Below are positions 16,606 to 25,789 of a stretch of DNA of 64,000 nt, piece after piece (position 1 is the first letter of the stretch; every line of letters starts with the position of its first letter). The stretch is from contig NZ_CP083370.1 of the NCBI RefSeq assembly GCF_017488845.2, positions 1,550,001-1,614,000 of the forward strand, in the 5' to 3' direction. The notes under the pieces were generated by a model. It saw only the letters and a program-made list of their open reading frames with translations, searched no databases and was not told the DNA's origin. This DNA comes from Ensifer canadensis. GTDB lineage: Bacteria; Pseudomonadota; Alphaproteobacteria; Rhizobiales; Rhizobiaceae. The translations under genes and the position numbers were made by a program.

Positions 16606-17348
16606 TGATCTCGCGCCCGGCAGCGCCAGGGCTCCTCCTCCTGGCGGTGACATTTGTCGCCTCGCAGGCATCGGCGGGTGACTATGCCGCATTCCAGCCG
16701 ATCGGCTTTTCCTCCGATGGATATGTCTTTGCGTTCGAGGAATACGGTGTCCAGGACGGCTCGGGTTTTCCCTATTCCACGATCTACGTCATCGATACCC
16801 GCAACGACACTTTTCTGCCGGGTGCGCCGGTGCGCGCAGTCGGTCGCGAAGATGGCGCCCCCCTGCACCGGATGAGACATGAGGCGCATCGGCGCGCCGC
16901 TCCGCTGATCGACGCCTACAGGCTTGCCGAGGCGCCGGGATTGCTGGCGGCCTACAATCCGATTACCGAAGCCAATGCAACGCCATTGGCCCTCACTTAC
17001 GATGCCTTTGCCGCCGACGATGCCTTCCGCCAGACCTACGGCCTGACGCTCGAAGAAAAGAGCTTCGAACCAGGTGGGCTCTGCAAGGACTTCCTGAAGG
17101 AGGTCAAAGGCTTCCGCCTGTCGATGACGATGAAGGCGGGCAAGCCTGCAAGCGACGTGCTGCAGGACGATACCCGTGTGCCGGAAAGCCGCCGTTGCCC
17201 GACGGGCTATCGCATCGGCGGTGCGGTAACGCACATGAATGACGACGGCACGCAAACCCACGTTGTGATGGTGCTCGTCAAATCGCTCGGGTTCGAGGGC
17301 ACGACTGACGGACGATGGATTGCGGTTCCGACGCGGATCGCAAAATGA
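16605..17348 (+). CDS. DUF2259 secreted protein
   Basis: The 247-residue protein begins with a signal peptide (residues 1-24, LLLLAVTFVASQASA) and then follows the DUF2259 pattern (GFSSDGYVFAFEEYGVQDGSGFPYS). It is predicted to be periplasmic or secreted; no function is established. The start ATG shares one base with the rpe stop (TGATG) and its own stop overlaps the next gene (ATGA), so rpe, this gene and the following membrane protein look like one operon. Two cysteines in the C-terminal part (GGLCKDF and RRCPTGY) may form a disulfide. Confidence 0.85.
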   Translation: MISRPAAPGLLLLAVTFVASQASAGDYAAFQPIGFSSDGYVFAFEEYGVQDGSGFPYSTIYVIDTRNDTFLPGAPVRAVGREDGAPLHRMRHEAHRRAAPLIDAYRLAEAPGLLAAYNPITEANATPLALTYDAFAADDAFRQTYGLTLEEKSFEPGGLCKDFLKEVKGFRLSMTMKAGKPASDVLQDDTRVPESRRCPTGYRIGGAVTHMNDDGTQTHVVMVLVKSLGFEGTTDGRWIAVPTRIAK

Positions 17349-17899
17349 ACGAAACGGGCGCCGGGGCGGAAGTGAAATCAGCATATGCTTCCGCGCCCTC
17401 CCTCAAGCGCTCGCGATTCCTGCGGGCGTTTCCGTCCGCGGCGGAACTTGTCTTCGGCACGCCAGCCTGGGGGCTGGTGATGGTCGCTTCCGCCTGGGTC
17501 GCGCTCTGGCTGCGCGAGGGCGCCCTGACCTTCCACCTGGTGGAACTGCTGGTGATGTATGGTCTGGGCGGCATGCTGGCCTGGCCAGCTGCCCTGTTCC
17601 TCGCACGGTTTTCTACGCTTGGCCGCCCTGCCGAGACGCGGTTTGCGGCCTATCTGCTCTGCCTTTCGCTCGGCACGATCGCCGTGACGGCAATGCTCTT
17701 CGCACTCGACTATCGCGTCTTTTACGCCCGCTGGCATGCCAATACCGGTACCCGGACCTGGTTCTACCAGTTCGCCTTTACCTCGCTTGTCGCCTTCTAC
17801 CAGTTCCTTGTGCTGGGCGTTCGGCTCTATCTTCCGGTTGGCGGCGCCGCACTTCTGGCCGCCAGCCTGTGGCTTGCAGGTTCGCGAGGCCGTCAATAA
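17345..17899 (+). CDS. Small polytopic membrane protein of unknown function
   Basis: The 184-residue protein has about four hydrophobic segments: residues roughly 37-57, 62-87, 97-120 and 145-180. No family is recognised. I chose ATG 17345 because it forms an ATGA overlap with the end of the DUF2259 gene; a start 30 nt upstream is possible. The genetic coupling to a secreted protein suggests a shared envelope role, but this is inference. Confidence 0.75.
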   Translation: MNETGAGAEVKSAYASAPSLKRSRFLRAFPSAAELVFGTPAWGLVMVASAWVALWLREGALTFHLVELLVMYGLGGMLAWPAALFLARFSTLGRPAETRFAAYLLCLSLGTIAVTAMLFALDYRVFYARWHANTGTRTWFYQFAFTSLVAFYQFLVLGVRLYLPVGGAALLAASLWLAGSRGRQ

Positions 17900-17968
17900 C
17901 GTTGAGCTTGTCGGGCATCTTTGCTAGAGGCACAGCCATCCTCCACTGATGACGAAAGCTGAGAGCCC

Positions 17969-19270
17969 ATGATCCCCCGTTATTCCCGACCGGAAATGGT
18001 GGCCATCTGGTCGCCGGAAACCAAGTTCCGCATCTGGTTCGAGATCGAGGCCCATGCCTGCGATGCGCTGGCCGAAATCGGCGTGATCCCGAAGGATGCC
18101 GCAAAGACGATCTGGGAAAAAGGCGGCGCCGCCAAATTCGACGTCGACCGGATCGACGAAATCGAGGCCGTCACAAAGCATGACGTCATCGCGTTCCTGA
18201 CGCATCTGGCAGAGTTCGTCGGCCCCGACAGCCGCTTCATCCACCAGGGCATGACATCCTCCGACGTGCTCGACACCTGCTTCAACGTACAGCTCGTGCG
18301 CGCAACCGACCTTTTGCTTGCTGATATCGACAAGCTGCTCGAAGCACTGAAGCGCCGCGCCTTTGAGCACAAGGATACGGTGACGATCGGCCGCTCGCAC
18401 GGCATTCATGCCGAACCGACGACCTTCGGCGTCAAGCTGGCGCTTGCCTATGCCGAGTTCGATCGCTGCAAGCAGCGCCTTATCGCGGCCCGTGAAGAAG
18501 TCGCGACCTGCGCCATCTCCGGCGCCGTCGGCACCTTCGCCAATATCGACCCGCGCGTCGAGGAACACGTCGCCAAGGCGCTTGGCCTGAAGCCGGAGCC
18601 GGTTTCCACCCAGGTCATTCCGCGCGACCGCCATGCGATGTATTTCGCCACTCTTGGCGTCGTCGCCTCGTCGATCGAGCGGCTGGCAACCGAAATCCGC
18701 CACCTACAGCGCACCGAAGTCCTGGAAGCGGAAGAATACTTCTCGCCGGGACAGAAGGGCTCGTCGGCCATGCCGCACAAGCGCAACCCGGTGCTGACGG
18801 AGAACCTCACGGGTCTTGCCCGCATGGTTCGCGCCTTCGCCATTCCGGCGATGGAGAACGTAGCCCTCTGGCACGAGCGCGATATCTCGCATTCCTCGGT
18901 CGAGCGCATGATCGGCCCTGATGCGACGGTGACGCTCGACTTCGCGCTTGCCCGCCTGACCAACGTGATCGACAAGTTGCTCGTCTATCCCGACAACATG
19001 ACCAAGAACATGAACAAGTTCCGCGGTCTCGTTCACTCGCAGCGTGTCCTGCTCGCTCTGACGCAGGCCGGTGTTTCGCGTGAGGACGCCTATCGCCTCG
19101 TTCAGCGCAATGCGATGAAGGTCTGGGAAGAGGGCAAGGACTTCCTTGAGGAGTTGCTTGCCGACACGGAGGTTCGCGCGGCCCTGTCGGAAGCTGACAT
19201 CCGCGAAAAGTTCGATCTCGGCTACCACACCAAGCACGTCGACACGATTTTCGGCCGGGTCTTTGGCTGA
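17969..19270 (+). CDS. purB: Adenylosuccinate lyase
   Basis: The 433-residue enzyme catalyses two beta-eliminations in purine synthesis: SAICAR to AICAR and adenylosuccinate to AMP, each releasing fumarate. The fumarase/aspartase superfamily signature GSSAMPHKRNP is intact, as are the TSSDVLDT and GRSHGIHAEP active-site stretches. The length is typical for the short bacterial form. It starts at ATG 17969 after GAGAG. It is the first of five purine genes spread over the next 14 kb on the same strand, but it is not in a tight operon with them. Confidence 0.97.
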   Translation: MIPRYSRPEMVAIWSPETKFRIWFEIEAHACDALAEIGVIPKDAAKTIWEKGGAAKFDVDRIDEIEAVTKHDVIAFLTHLAEFVGPDSRFIHQGMTSSDVLDTCFNVQLVRATDLLLADIDKLLEALKRRAFEHKDTVTIGRSHGIHAEPTTFGVKLALAYAEFDRCKQRLIAAREEVATCAISGAVGTFANIDPRVEEHVAKALGLKPEPVSTQVIPRDRHAMYFATLGVVASSIERLATEIRHLQRTEVLEAEEYFSPGQKGSSAMPHKRNPVLTENLTGLARMVRAFAIPAMENVALWHERDISHSSVERMIGPDATVTLDFALARLTNVIDKLLVYPDNMTKNMNKFRGLVHSQRVLLALTQAGVSREDAYRLVQRNAMKVWEEGKDFLEELLADTEVRAALSEADIREKFDLGYHTKHVDTIFGRVFG

Positions 19271-19276
19271 CGCCGC

Positions 19277-19320
19277 CGCGCAAAAGTGCGTAGCGCTTTT
19301 GCGATAACGACATGCGCAAG
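19277..19320 (+). repeat. Dispersed hairpin repeat (family 2), copy A
   Basis: The element has CGCAAAAG and CTTTTGCG arms around a short loop, followed by the conserved tail GATAACGACATGCG. Related copies are at 24534-24577 (same orientation) and 27282-27326 (opposite). It lies 7 nt after the purB stop, in the 3' untranslated region. Confidence 0.65.
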
Positions 19321-19499
19321 CAATAAGGGCCGGGCGCGATAGCCGCCCGGTTCGTGTCAGAGCGAAGCACGTTTCTGTGGTATTGCGCTATTATGCCCGC
19401 ATTTGATGCAGTTTGCTCGAATGCGGGCATTTTTGTTAGCGAGGAATTCAATCTTTGCGTGAGATGATCGAGGCTGATCAATTCAGATCGAGGGTTCAC

Positions 19500-19805
19500 A
19501 TGGCCTACAAGGACAGTGTTCAGCGCACGGCAGCGCGCACGCAGACGAAGATTACCGGAACGGTGACCTGCAAGACGGGTGCGAGCAACGGCATCGTTAC
19601 GGATCTTTCCGCAGAAGGCATCTGCTTTCAGCTCTATTTCGACATCAATGCACGCACCGGACAGGAAGTGACGATCCGCAGCGAAGAACTCGGATTTCTG
19701 ACCGGCATGGTCCGCTGGTATCGCGGTGACAAGATCGGCATCAAGCTCAATCTTTCGTCCAACACCGCCGCCCAGATTTCGTCCTACTACAAATTTTTCA
19801 AGTAG
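19500..19805 (+). CDS. Single-domain PilZ protein (c-di-GMP receptor candidate)
   Basis: The 101-residue protein is a stand-alone PilZ domain. Both c-di-GMP-contact motifs are present: RxxxR (Arg9 and Arg13, RTAAR) and DxSxxG (residues 35-40, DLSAEG). It should bind cyclic di-GMP in the cytoplasm and transmit the signal to an unknown partner. I chose ATG 19500, which has AGGG 5 nt upstream; the frame remains open to 19455 without a better site. A strong hairpin terminator follows at once. A large PAS-GGDEF-EAL gene lies 1.7 kb downstream and could control its ligand. Confidence 0.88.
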   Translation: MAYKDSVQRTAARTQTKITGTVTCKTGASNGIVTDLSAEGICFQLYFDINARTGQEVTIRSEELGFLTGMVRWYRGDKIGIKLNLSSNTAAQISSYYKFFK

Positions 19806-19830
19806 GTCGGACGATCCTCACAGGAGGAAG

Positions 19831-19859
19831 CGGCCAGCCTCCGGGAGGCTGGCCGTTTT
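19831..19859 (+). terminator. Rho-independent terminator after the PilZ gene
   Basis: A near-perfect stem CGGCCAGCCTC / GAGGCTGGCCG is followed by TTTTGTC. It ends the PilZ transcript and sits just before the convergent DUF2189 stop. Confidence 0.85.
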
Positions 19860-19863
19860 GTCG

Positions 19864-20682
19864 TTATCGCATACGGCTGCTGCGAGCACCGGGCTCAACC
19901 ATCTTGCGATACATGTGCCATGTCGCGTGACCGAGGATCGGCATGATGACGGCAAGGCCGACGAAGACCGGGATCGACCCGATCAGCAGGCCGGCCGCAA
20001 CGATCAGCCCCCAGAAGGCAACCGGGATGGGATTGACGAGAGTTGCGCGTATCGAGGTTTCGACGGCAGCCACAGCACCGACGTCACGATCGATCAGCAA
20101 CGGGAACGACACTACGCTGATCGACAGCACGATCGCGGCGAAGACGAACCCGACGGCGTTGCCGACCAGGATCAGGTTCCAGCCCTGCTCCGTGTTGACG
20201 ATGCCGTTCCAGAAGGCGGCGATCGATGCCGGCGGTTCGGCGCCGAAGATCCTGATATAGAGCGCCTGTGCCACCAGGAGCCAGGCAATGAAGATGACGA
20301 ATAGCATCGCTGCGACAGCCACGATCGAGGGCAGTGCCGGAGATCGATGCAGGCGGAAGGCGTGAGGCCAGGACGTGTCCATGCCAAGTTCGCGGCGCCT
20401 GCTGATTTCATAGAGTCCGATGGCGGCGACCGGCCCGATAAGGGCAAAGCCGGACGCGAGCGGATAGAGCAGCGGCAGCATGTTGGCGCCCGCGCTCCAC
20501 GTCATGAGCACGGCACCGGCGATGGGGTAGATCAAGCAGAGAAAAACATAGTGAGACGGCTTTTCGCGAAAGTCGTTGAACCCGAGGCGCAACGCGTCCA
20601 TCACGTCAGCCAGGCCGATCTTTTTTATTCCGGGATGGGCGACGCTGGCGTCCGGTCCCGACAGAACATGGAATGTTGTCAT
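19864..20682 (-). CDS. DUF2189 integral membrane protein
   Basis: The 272-residue protein matches DUF2189 (COG5473). After a cytoplasmic N-terminus (GIKKIGLADVMDALRLGFNDF) there are about six membrane segments, including stretches near residues 46-62, 68-92, 118-142, 166-195 and 215-250. The function is unknown; in related genomes such genes are often found beside respiratory genes, which is not the case here. It is divergent from the RBBP9-like hydrolase gene across a 161-bp spacer. Confidence 0.85.
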   Translation of the reverse strand: MTTFHVLSGPDASVAHPGIKKIGLADVMDALRLGFNDFREKPSHYVFLCLIYPIAGAVLMTWSAGANMLPLLYPLASGFALIGPVAAIGLYEISRRRELGMDTSWPHAFRLHRSPALPSIVAVAAMLFVIFIAWLLVAQALYIRIFGAEPPASIAAFWNGIVNTEQGWNLILVGNAVGFVFAAIVLSISVVSFPLLIDRDVGAVAAVETSIRATLVNPIPVAFWGLIVAAGLLIGSIPVFVGLAVIMPILGHATWHMYRKMVEPGARSSRMR

Positions 20683-20843
20683 GGCTCACACTCCTCAACC
20701 ACTACAGAGCGGTCCCGGACCAGCGACAACGGCAAAACTCGAGCCGCATCGACCGCGACCTGCAGTGTCGATTATACATAAAATGATGCCTCTGTCGCCT
20801 ACGCCTTGACTTCGACGATTTTCGACGCCACATCGCGGCCATT

Positions 20844-21398
20844 ATGAAACTTTCCGACGCCCATATCCTCATCGTTCCCGGCTACACCAACTCCGGCCCT
20901 GACCATTGGCAGTCACGCTGGGAGAGAAAAATGTCCACCGCCCGCCGCGTGGAGCAGGCCGAATGGGCCAAGCCCGTGCGCGAGGATTGGGTGGCGCGCA
21001 TGGTCGAGGAGGTCAATGCCGCTGAAAAGCCGGTGGTCATCGTCGCCCACTCCCTCGGCGTCGCGACCGCGGTCCATGCCCTGCCCCACATCGAAAAGAA
21101 GATCGCCGGCGCCTTCCTGGTGGCTCCGCCTGACGTGGCCAATGCCGCGATCCGTCCGAAGCATCTCATGACATTCGGCCCCTATCCCCGCGATCCGCTG
21201 CCGTTCCCGTCGCTGTTGATCGCAAGCCGCAACGATCCGTTCGGCTCCTATGAGCATGCCGACGAAATCGCCAAGTCCTGGGGCTCGCTGTTGGTGGATG
21301 CGGGGGAATCCGGCCACCTCAACACCGAGTCCGGGCATGGCCCCTGGCCGGAAGGCACGATGGTCTTTGCGCAGTTCCTCAGCCGCCTCCAACCCTGA
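20844..21398 (+). CDS. RBBP9/YdeN family serine hydrolase
   Basis: The 184-residue alpha/beta hydrolase matches the RBBP9/YdeN (DUF1234-like) family. The nucleophile elbow is AHSLG (serine near residue 70), the acid is in ASRNDPF and the histidine is in GESGHLN. VPGYTNSGPDHWQSRWE at the N-terminus is diagnostic. The physiological substrate is not known. ATG 20844 begins right at the conserved region. Confidence 0.9.
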   Translation: MKLSDAHILIVPGYTNSGPDHWQSRWERKMSTARRVEQAEWAKPVREDWVARMVEEVNAAEKPVVIVAHSLGVATAVHALPHIEKKIAGAFLVAPPDVANAAIRPKHLMTFGPYPRDPLPFPSLLIASRNDPFGSYEHADEIAKSWGSLLVDAGESGHLNTESGHGPWPEGTMVFAQFLSRLQP

Positions 21399-21480
21399 TC
21401 GCACTGCGAATAAGACGACTCGGCATTAATCCGAAGTTCATGGTCCGCGATCATCATCTGCCGGCAACAAATGCTGGATC

Positions 21481-24042
21481 GTGGGATACGTGACCGGACC
21501 GAAAGATCCCATCAGGAGCGAACGCCGCGCGCCGGCGAAGCTGAATATCGTGACGCAAGCGGCGCTGGACCAGCTGCCGGTGGCGGCGCTCGTTTTCAAT
21601 GAACAAGCGTCAATCGTTTCGGTAAACCCCTATGCCAGCGAGCTTCTGCGTCTTCCGCCGGCAGAGTTGCTCAACCGTTCTCTTCGTGACCTTGTTCACC
21701 CCGACGACCATCACCTGCTGAGGCCGACCGGGACGGTGCGATCTTCCGCGTCCGCCCAGACGATCCGCTTGCATGGAGCAGCCGATATCGTTTCGGTGGT
21801 CTGCACTTCCTATGCAATGGCGGACGGTCGCATGCTGCTGATGCTGCCGGTCGACCACTTGATCGCCGAGATCGCGGGGCTTCGCAACGACGAGACGCGG
21901 TGGAAGTATGCGCTGGAAAGCGCACTTGAAGGCGTCTGGGATCACGATTTTTCGACCGGAAACCTCTTCTATTCCGCCACCTGGAAGCGCCTGCGTGGTC
22001 TGGCTGATGACGCCGAGGTCGATGGCGCGCTCGATCGCTGGATCGAGAATGTGCATCCGGACGACCGCGCGCATGTCATGGCCTCGATCGGACGCCAGGA
22101 TTCTGGAGAGGTCACGTACAACACCTTCCAGTACCGCGAACGCCATGCGGACGGACACTGGGTCTGGATCGAAAGCCGCGGCGCATCCGTCGCCTATGGG
22201 CCGGACGGCAAGCCCACTCGCATCATCGGCACCGACACCGACATTACGCCGCGCAAGGAGGCCGAGGCGCGGCTGGAGGAAATCTCGCGGCGCCTGAGAC
22301 TTGCCCTCGACGTATCGAAGATCGGGGTCTTCGACCATAACCTTGAAACCCAGGAGACGCTTTGGGACGAACGTATCCTCGGTATTTATGGGCTTGACCC
22401 CAAAGCCGGCGCGCCCAGCGGCCGCAGTTGGGAAGATATGCTCCACCCCGACGACCGCGAAAAGGCGATCGCCCGCGTCAATGACGGCGTCGCCGCGGGT
22501 GCACCCTTCACCAATGCGTTCCGCATCGTCCTGGCGAATGGAGAAATCCGGCACATTCGCGCCAACACGGCGTTCTATGTCGACCGCGATGGCACCCGCA
22601 AACTGATCGGCGCGAACTGGGACGTAACCGAAGACATCGCGCTGCAGGAGGAACTGCGCAAGGCCAAGGCCGCAACCGAGGCCCGCAACCGCGAGCTTGA
22701 GGAAGCGCGCATCCGTATCGAATACAACGCGTTGCACGACTACCTGACGGACCTGCCGAACAGGCGCTATCTCGACCAGATACTGGCGGACGATCCGACG
22801 CTCAACGCTATCCTCCACCTCGATCTTGATCGCTTCAAGCAGATCAACGACACGCTCGGGCATCAGGCCGGCGATGCGATGCTGACCCATGCAGCCGCAA
22901 TCCTGCGGTCTCATGCCGACCAGGACGATTTCATCGCCCGCATCGGCGGCGACGAATTCGTGATTCTCTGTCGGCGCGGCCGCGGGATGGACGAGCTTGG
23001 AGATCTGGCCGCCCGCATCGTCCATGCCTTCCGCCGGCCCATTCCCTATGACGGCCAGCTTTGCCGGCTCGGGGCCAGCATCGGCATTGCCTGGAGGGGC
23101 GAGGTCGAGACGGATCCCAAGCAACTGCTGATGAATGCAGATATCGCGCTCTACCGGGCCAAGAGCCTCGGCCGCGATCGCTTCGAGGTGTTTTCCGAGC
23201 AGATCCAGAACCAGATCCTCAGCGCCAAACGCACCGGCGACGATATCCGTCAGGCGATCGAAGAAGGCCAGTTCGTGCCCTACTATCAGCCGCAGTTCGA
23301 CGCCCACTCGCTGGAGCTCACCGGCGTCGAAACTCTGGTGCGATGGGACCACCCGGAACGCGGAATTCTTCCTCCGAGCCACTTTCTGAAGGTAGCTGAA
23401 GAGATCAACGCCCTGCCCGCGATCGACAGGAACATCGTCGAGATGGCCTATGCCGATTTTGCGGCCTGGGGGCGTGCCGGTCTGACCGTCCCCAAGATCT
23501 CGGTCAATGTCTCCTCGCGCAGACTGCGGGACCCGAGCCTGATTTCAGACCTTCGCGCCATGAACATCCCGCCTGGTGTCATGTCTTTCGAGCTCTTGGA
23601 ATCCATCTTTCTTGACGATCTCGAAGACGAGATTGCCGCGACGATCGCCGCGCTCAACACGCTCGGTATCGAGATCGAAATTGACGACTTCGGCACCGGC
23701 CATGCCTCGATTATCGGCCTGCTCAACCTGAACCCGGCCCGCCTGAAGATCGACCGGGCGCTGGTGGGGCCGATCAACGAAAGCGCCAAGCAGGCAAAGC
23801 TCGTTCGTGCCATCATCGACATCGGGCATTCGCTCAATATCAAGGTGGTGGCCGAAGGTGTGGAAACGTGGGAGCACGCGGCGATACTGAGGGAGCTTGG
23901 CTGTGATATTCTGCAGGGCTACGCCCTGGCAAAGCCGATGAGCCGCCTCGATTTCGAACAGCGCATCAAGAGCGGCTGGAAACTGTCACCGAACGCGGAT
24001 GCGCCGCCGGAAAAAGGGCGTCGCTACAAGGCGGTCAAATAA
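21481..24042 (+). CDS. PAS-PAS-PAS-GGDEF-EAL c-di-GMP turnover protein
   Basis: The 853-residue cytoplasmic protein has three PAS domains (about residues 18-95, 140-262 and 275-395), a GGDEF domain (about 415-570) with an intact GGDEF motif, and an EAL domain (about 590-845). The EAL motif itself reads ETL, but the other metal and catalytic residues are present: VNVS, ELLES, IDDFGTGHAS, LKID, AEGVET and LQGY. It can in principle both make and break cyclic di-GMP, with PAS input (redox, light or ligand) deciding the balance. No membrane segment is seen. The start is a GTG at 21481; another GTG 9 nt later is possible. Confidence 0.92.
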   Translation: MGYVTGPKDPIRSERRAPAKLNIVTQAALDQLPVAALVFNEQASIVSVNPYASELLRLPPAELLNRSLRDLVHPDDHHLLRPTGTVRSSASAQTIRLHGAADIVSVVCTSYAMADGRMLLMLPVDHLIAEIAGLRNDETRWKYALESALEGVWDHDFSTGNLFYSATWKRLRGLADDAEVDGALDRWIENVHPDDRAHVMASIGRQDSGEVTYNTFQYRERHADGHWVWIESRGASVAYGPDGKPTRIIGTDTDITPRKEAEARLEEISRRLRLALDVSKIGVFDHNLETQETLWDERILGIYGLDPKAGAPSGRSWEDMLHPDDREKAIARVNDGVAAGAPFTNAFRIVLANGEIRHIRANTAFYVDRDGTRKLIGANWDVTEDIALQEELRKAKAATEARNRELEEARIRIEYNALHDYLTDLPNRRYLDQILADDPTLNAILHLDLDRFKQINDTLGHQAGDAMLTHAAAILRSHADQDDFIARIGGDEFVILCRRGRGMDELGDLAARIVHAFRRPIPYDGQLCRLGASIGIAWRGEVETDPKQLLMNADIALYRAKSLGRDRFEVFSEQIQNQILSAKRTGDDIRQAIEEGQFVPYYQPQFDAHSLELTGVETLVRWDHPERGILPPSHFLKVAEEINALPAIDRNIVEMAYADFAAWGRAGLTVPKISVNVSSRRLRDPSLISDLRAMNIPPGVMSFELLESIFLDDLEDEIAATIAALNTLGIEIEIDDFGTGHASIIGLLNLNPARLKIDRALVGPINESAKQAKLVRAIIDIGHSLNIKVVAEGVETWEHAAILRELGCDILQGYALAKPMSRLDFEQRIKSGWKLSPNADAPPEKGRRYKAVK

Positions 24043-24068
24043 AAACCGCCCGACCTGAGGCCGAGCGG
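24041..24068 (-). terminator. Terminator for the zeta-subunit gene
   Basis: On the minus strand an imperfect GC-rich stem (CCGCTCGGCC / GGTCGGGCGG) is followed by TTTTTATTT. It lies between two convergent genes and overlaps the end of the EAL protein gene by 2 nt. Confidence 0.6.
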
Positions 24069-24099
24069 CGATATCATGGGCGTATGATAGCCTCGAAGA

Positions 24100-24414
24100 T
24101 CAGCTGCTCTGGACTTGCTCGATGGCGACGCCGAGAAGCTCGAGCATGCGCACACGGATCTGCTCTTCGCTCTGGGCAACGCCGGCAGCGTCGAAATCGG
24201 CCTTGATCTTGCGCACAACGTCCTCGTGGCCGGCCTCTTCGAAATCGGCCACAACGACTTCCTTCGCATAGGCCTCTGGGTCGCTCTTGCCGAGCAAGCC
24301 GGCAGCCCAGAGACCAAGAAGCTTGTTGCGGCGCGCCTCAGACTTGAACCTCAGTTCCTCGTCCAGCGCAAACTTTGCTTCGAAGGCCTTTTCGCGATCC
24401 TGCATCGTCGTCAT
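24100..24414 (-). CDS. F1-ATPase inhibitor zeta subunit (DUF1476)
   Basis: The 104-residue protein matches DUF1476, the alphaproteobacterial zeta subunit. The N-terminus (MTTMQDREKAFEAKFALDEE) is the inhibitory segment that, in Paracoccus, enters F1 and blocks ATP hydrolysis. The remaining protein is a four-helix bundle. I chose ATG 24414 because GGGAGA lies 7 nt upstream; a longer frame exists without conservation. The atp genes are not in this window, as usual for this gene. It is divergent from purC. Confidence 0.93.
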   Translation of the reverse strand: MTTMQDREKAFEAKFALDEELRFKSEARRNKLLGLWAAGLLGKSDPEAYAKEVVVADFEEAGHEDVVRKIKADFDAAGVAQSEEQIRVRMLELLGVAIEQVQSS

Positions 24415-24749
24415 CAATTGATCTCCCGTGAGAATTCCATGCCGGAAATAGTTATGGCCATAAACCAAAACAGTGGTCAAAGTGCAATGCGAAGTTTTCT
24501 CGTTTCGTGACTTTCGTGGTACCGTAAGCATGTCGCGCAAAAGTGCGCAGCGGTTTTGCGACAACGGCATGCGAAAAACCAAAGAACGGATGCGCAAGGA
24601 GCGAATCTGAAAGGTTGCGACACGCTTTAGGTAAATCAGGGGAAGGGAAGATACGCCGATTGTGAAACGCGTTCTTTTCAGCTATGGACGCCGTGAGAAG
24701 ACTCCACTAGCGCGACCCAAGTGCGCCAACAACCACAGAGACAATATCC
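24415..24749. other. Divergent spacer between zeta-subunit gene and purC
   Basis: The 335-bp spacer holds hairpin-repeat copy B (24534-24577) and presumably promoters for both genes. The part next to purC is A-rich (AGGGGAAGGGAAGATACG near 24637). No riboswitch fold could be recognised by eye and no coding frame is convincing. Confidence 0.5.
24534..24577 (+). repeat. Dispersed hairpin repeat (family 2), copy B
   Basis: CGCAAAAGTGCGCAGCGGTTTTGCG followed by ACAACGGCATGCG matches copies A and C in stem and tail. It is 173 nt upstream of the purC start. Confidence 0.65.
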
Positions 24750-25514
24750 ATGAATCGTCGCCGCCGTATCTACGAGGGCAAGGCAAAGATCCTCTATGAG
24801 GGTCCCGAGCCGGGCACGCTGATCCAGTTTTTCAAGGACGACGCGACCGCCTTCAACAAGAAAAAGCATGACGTCATCGACGGCAAGGGTGTGCTGAACA
24901 ACCGGATTTCCGAGTATATCTTCACGCATCTGAACCGTATCGGCATTCCGACGCACTTCATTCGCCGCCTGAACATGCGCGAGCAGTTGATCAAGGAAGT
25001 CGAGATCATCCCCCTTGAGATCGTAGTGCGCAACGTTGCTGCCGGCTCGCTGGCAAAGCGCCTCGGCATCGAGGAAGGCACCGTCCTCCCCCGCTCGATC
25101 ATCGAATTCTACTACAAGGCCGATGCTCTTGATGACCCGATGGTCTCCGAAGAGCACATCACCGCATTCGGTTGGGCAAGCCCGCAGGAACTCGATGACG
25201 TCATGGCGCTTGCCATCCGCATCAACGACTTCCTGACCGGCCTGTTCCTCGGCGTCGGCATCCAGCTCGTCGATTTCAAGATCGAGTGTGGCCGCCTGTT
25301 CGAAGGCGACATGATGCGCATCATCCTGGCGGACGAGATTTCGCCGGATAGCTGCCGTCTGTGGGACATCGAGACCAAGGAAAAGCTCGACAAGGACCGC
25401 TTCCGCCGTGATTTGGGCGGGCTGGTCGAGGCCTATCAGGAAGTGGCTCGCCGTCTCGGCATCATGAACGAGAACGAGCCTGTGCGCGGCACCGGCCCCG
25501 TTCTGGTCAAGTAA
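24750..25514 (+). CDS. purC: Phosphoribosylaminoimidazole-succinocarboxamide (SAICAR) synthase
   Basis: The 254-residue enzyme joins CAIR and aspartate with ATP to give SAICAR. It has the ATP-grasp-like PurC pattern: [15 protein letters not shown] at the N-terminus, the [21 protein letters not shown] stretch, and [10 protein letters not shown] with [12 protein letters not shown] (ATP/metal binding). The length is typical. It is followed by purS 32 nt after the stop and purQ further on; these are likely cotranscribed. Confidence 0.97.
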   Translation: MNRRRRIYEGKAKILYEGPEPGTLIQFFKDDATAFNKKKHDVIDGKGVLNNRISEYIFTHLNRIGIPTHFIRRLNMREQLIKEVEIIPLEIVVRNVAAGSLAKRLGIEEGTVLPRSIIEFYYKADALDDPMVSEEHITAFGWASPQELDDVMALAIRINDFLTGLFLGVGIQLVDFKIECGRLFEGDMMRIILADEISPDSCRLWDIETKEKLDKDRFRRDLGGLVEAYQEVARRLGIMNENEPVRGTGPVLVK

Positions 25515-25546
25515 TTTCTGGTCAAGTTAGTTCGGGGAAAGTGAAA

Positions 25547-25789
25547 GTGATCAAGGCACGTGTAACCGTGACGCTGAAGAATGGCGTTCTCGATCCGCAG
25601 GGCAAGGCAATTGAAGGTGCGCTCGGCGCACTCGGCTTCGACGGCATCGGCCAGGTCCGCCAGGGCAAGGTCTTCGATCTACAGATCGAAACCGGCGACA
25701 AAGCCAAGGCCGAGGCCGACCTCAAGGCGATGTGCGAAAAGCTGCTCGCCAACACAGTGATTGAAAACTACACCATCTCCCTCGCCTGA
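25547..25789 (+). CDS. purS: FGAM synthase subunit PurS
   Basis: The 80-residue protein is PurS, the small structural subunit of the three-part formylglycinamidine synthase, needed for ammonia transfer from PurQ to PurL. The sequence begins IKARVTVTLKNGVLDPQGKAIEGAL, which is diagnostic. I chose GTG 25547, 9 nt after GGGG, because orthologues begin MIKARV; a GTG two codons upstream (25541) is the alternative. It sits between purC and purQ. Confidence 0.95.
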   Translation: MIKARVTVTLKNGVLDPQGKAIEGALGALGFDGIGQVRQGKVFDLQIETGDKAKAEADLKAMCEKLLANTVIENYTISLA

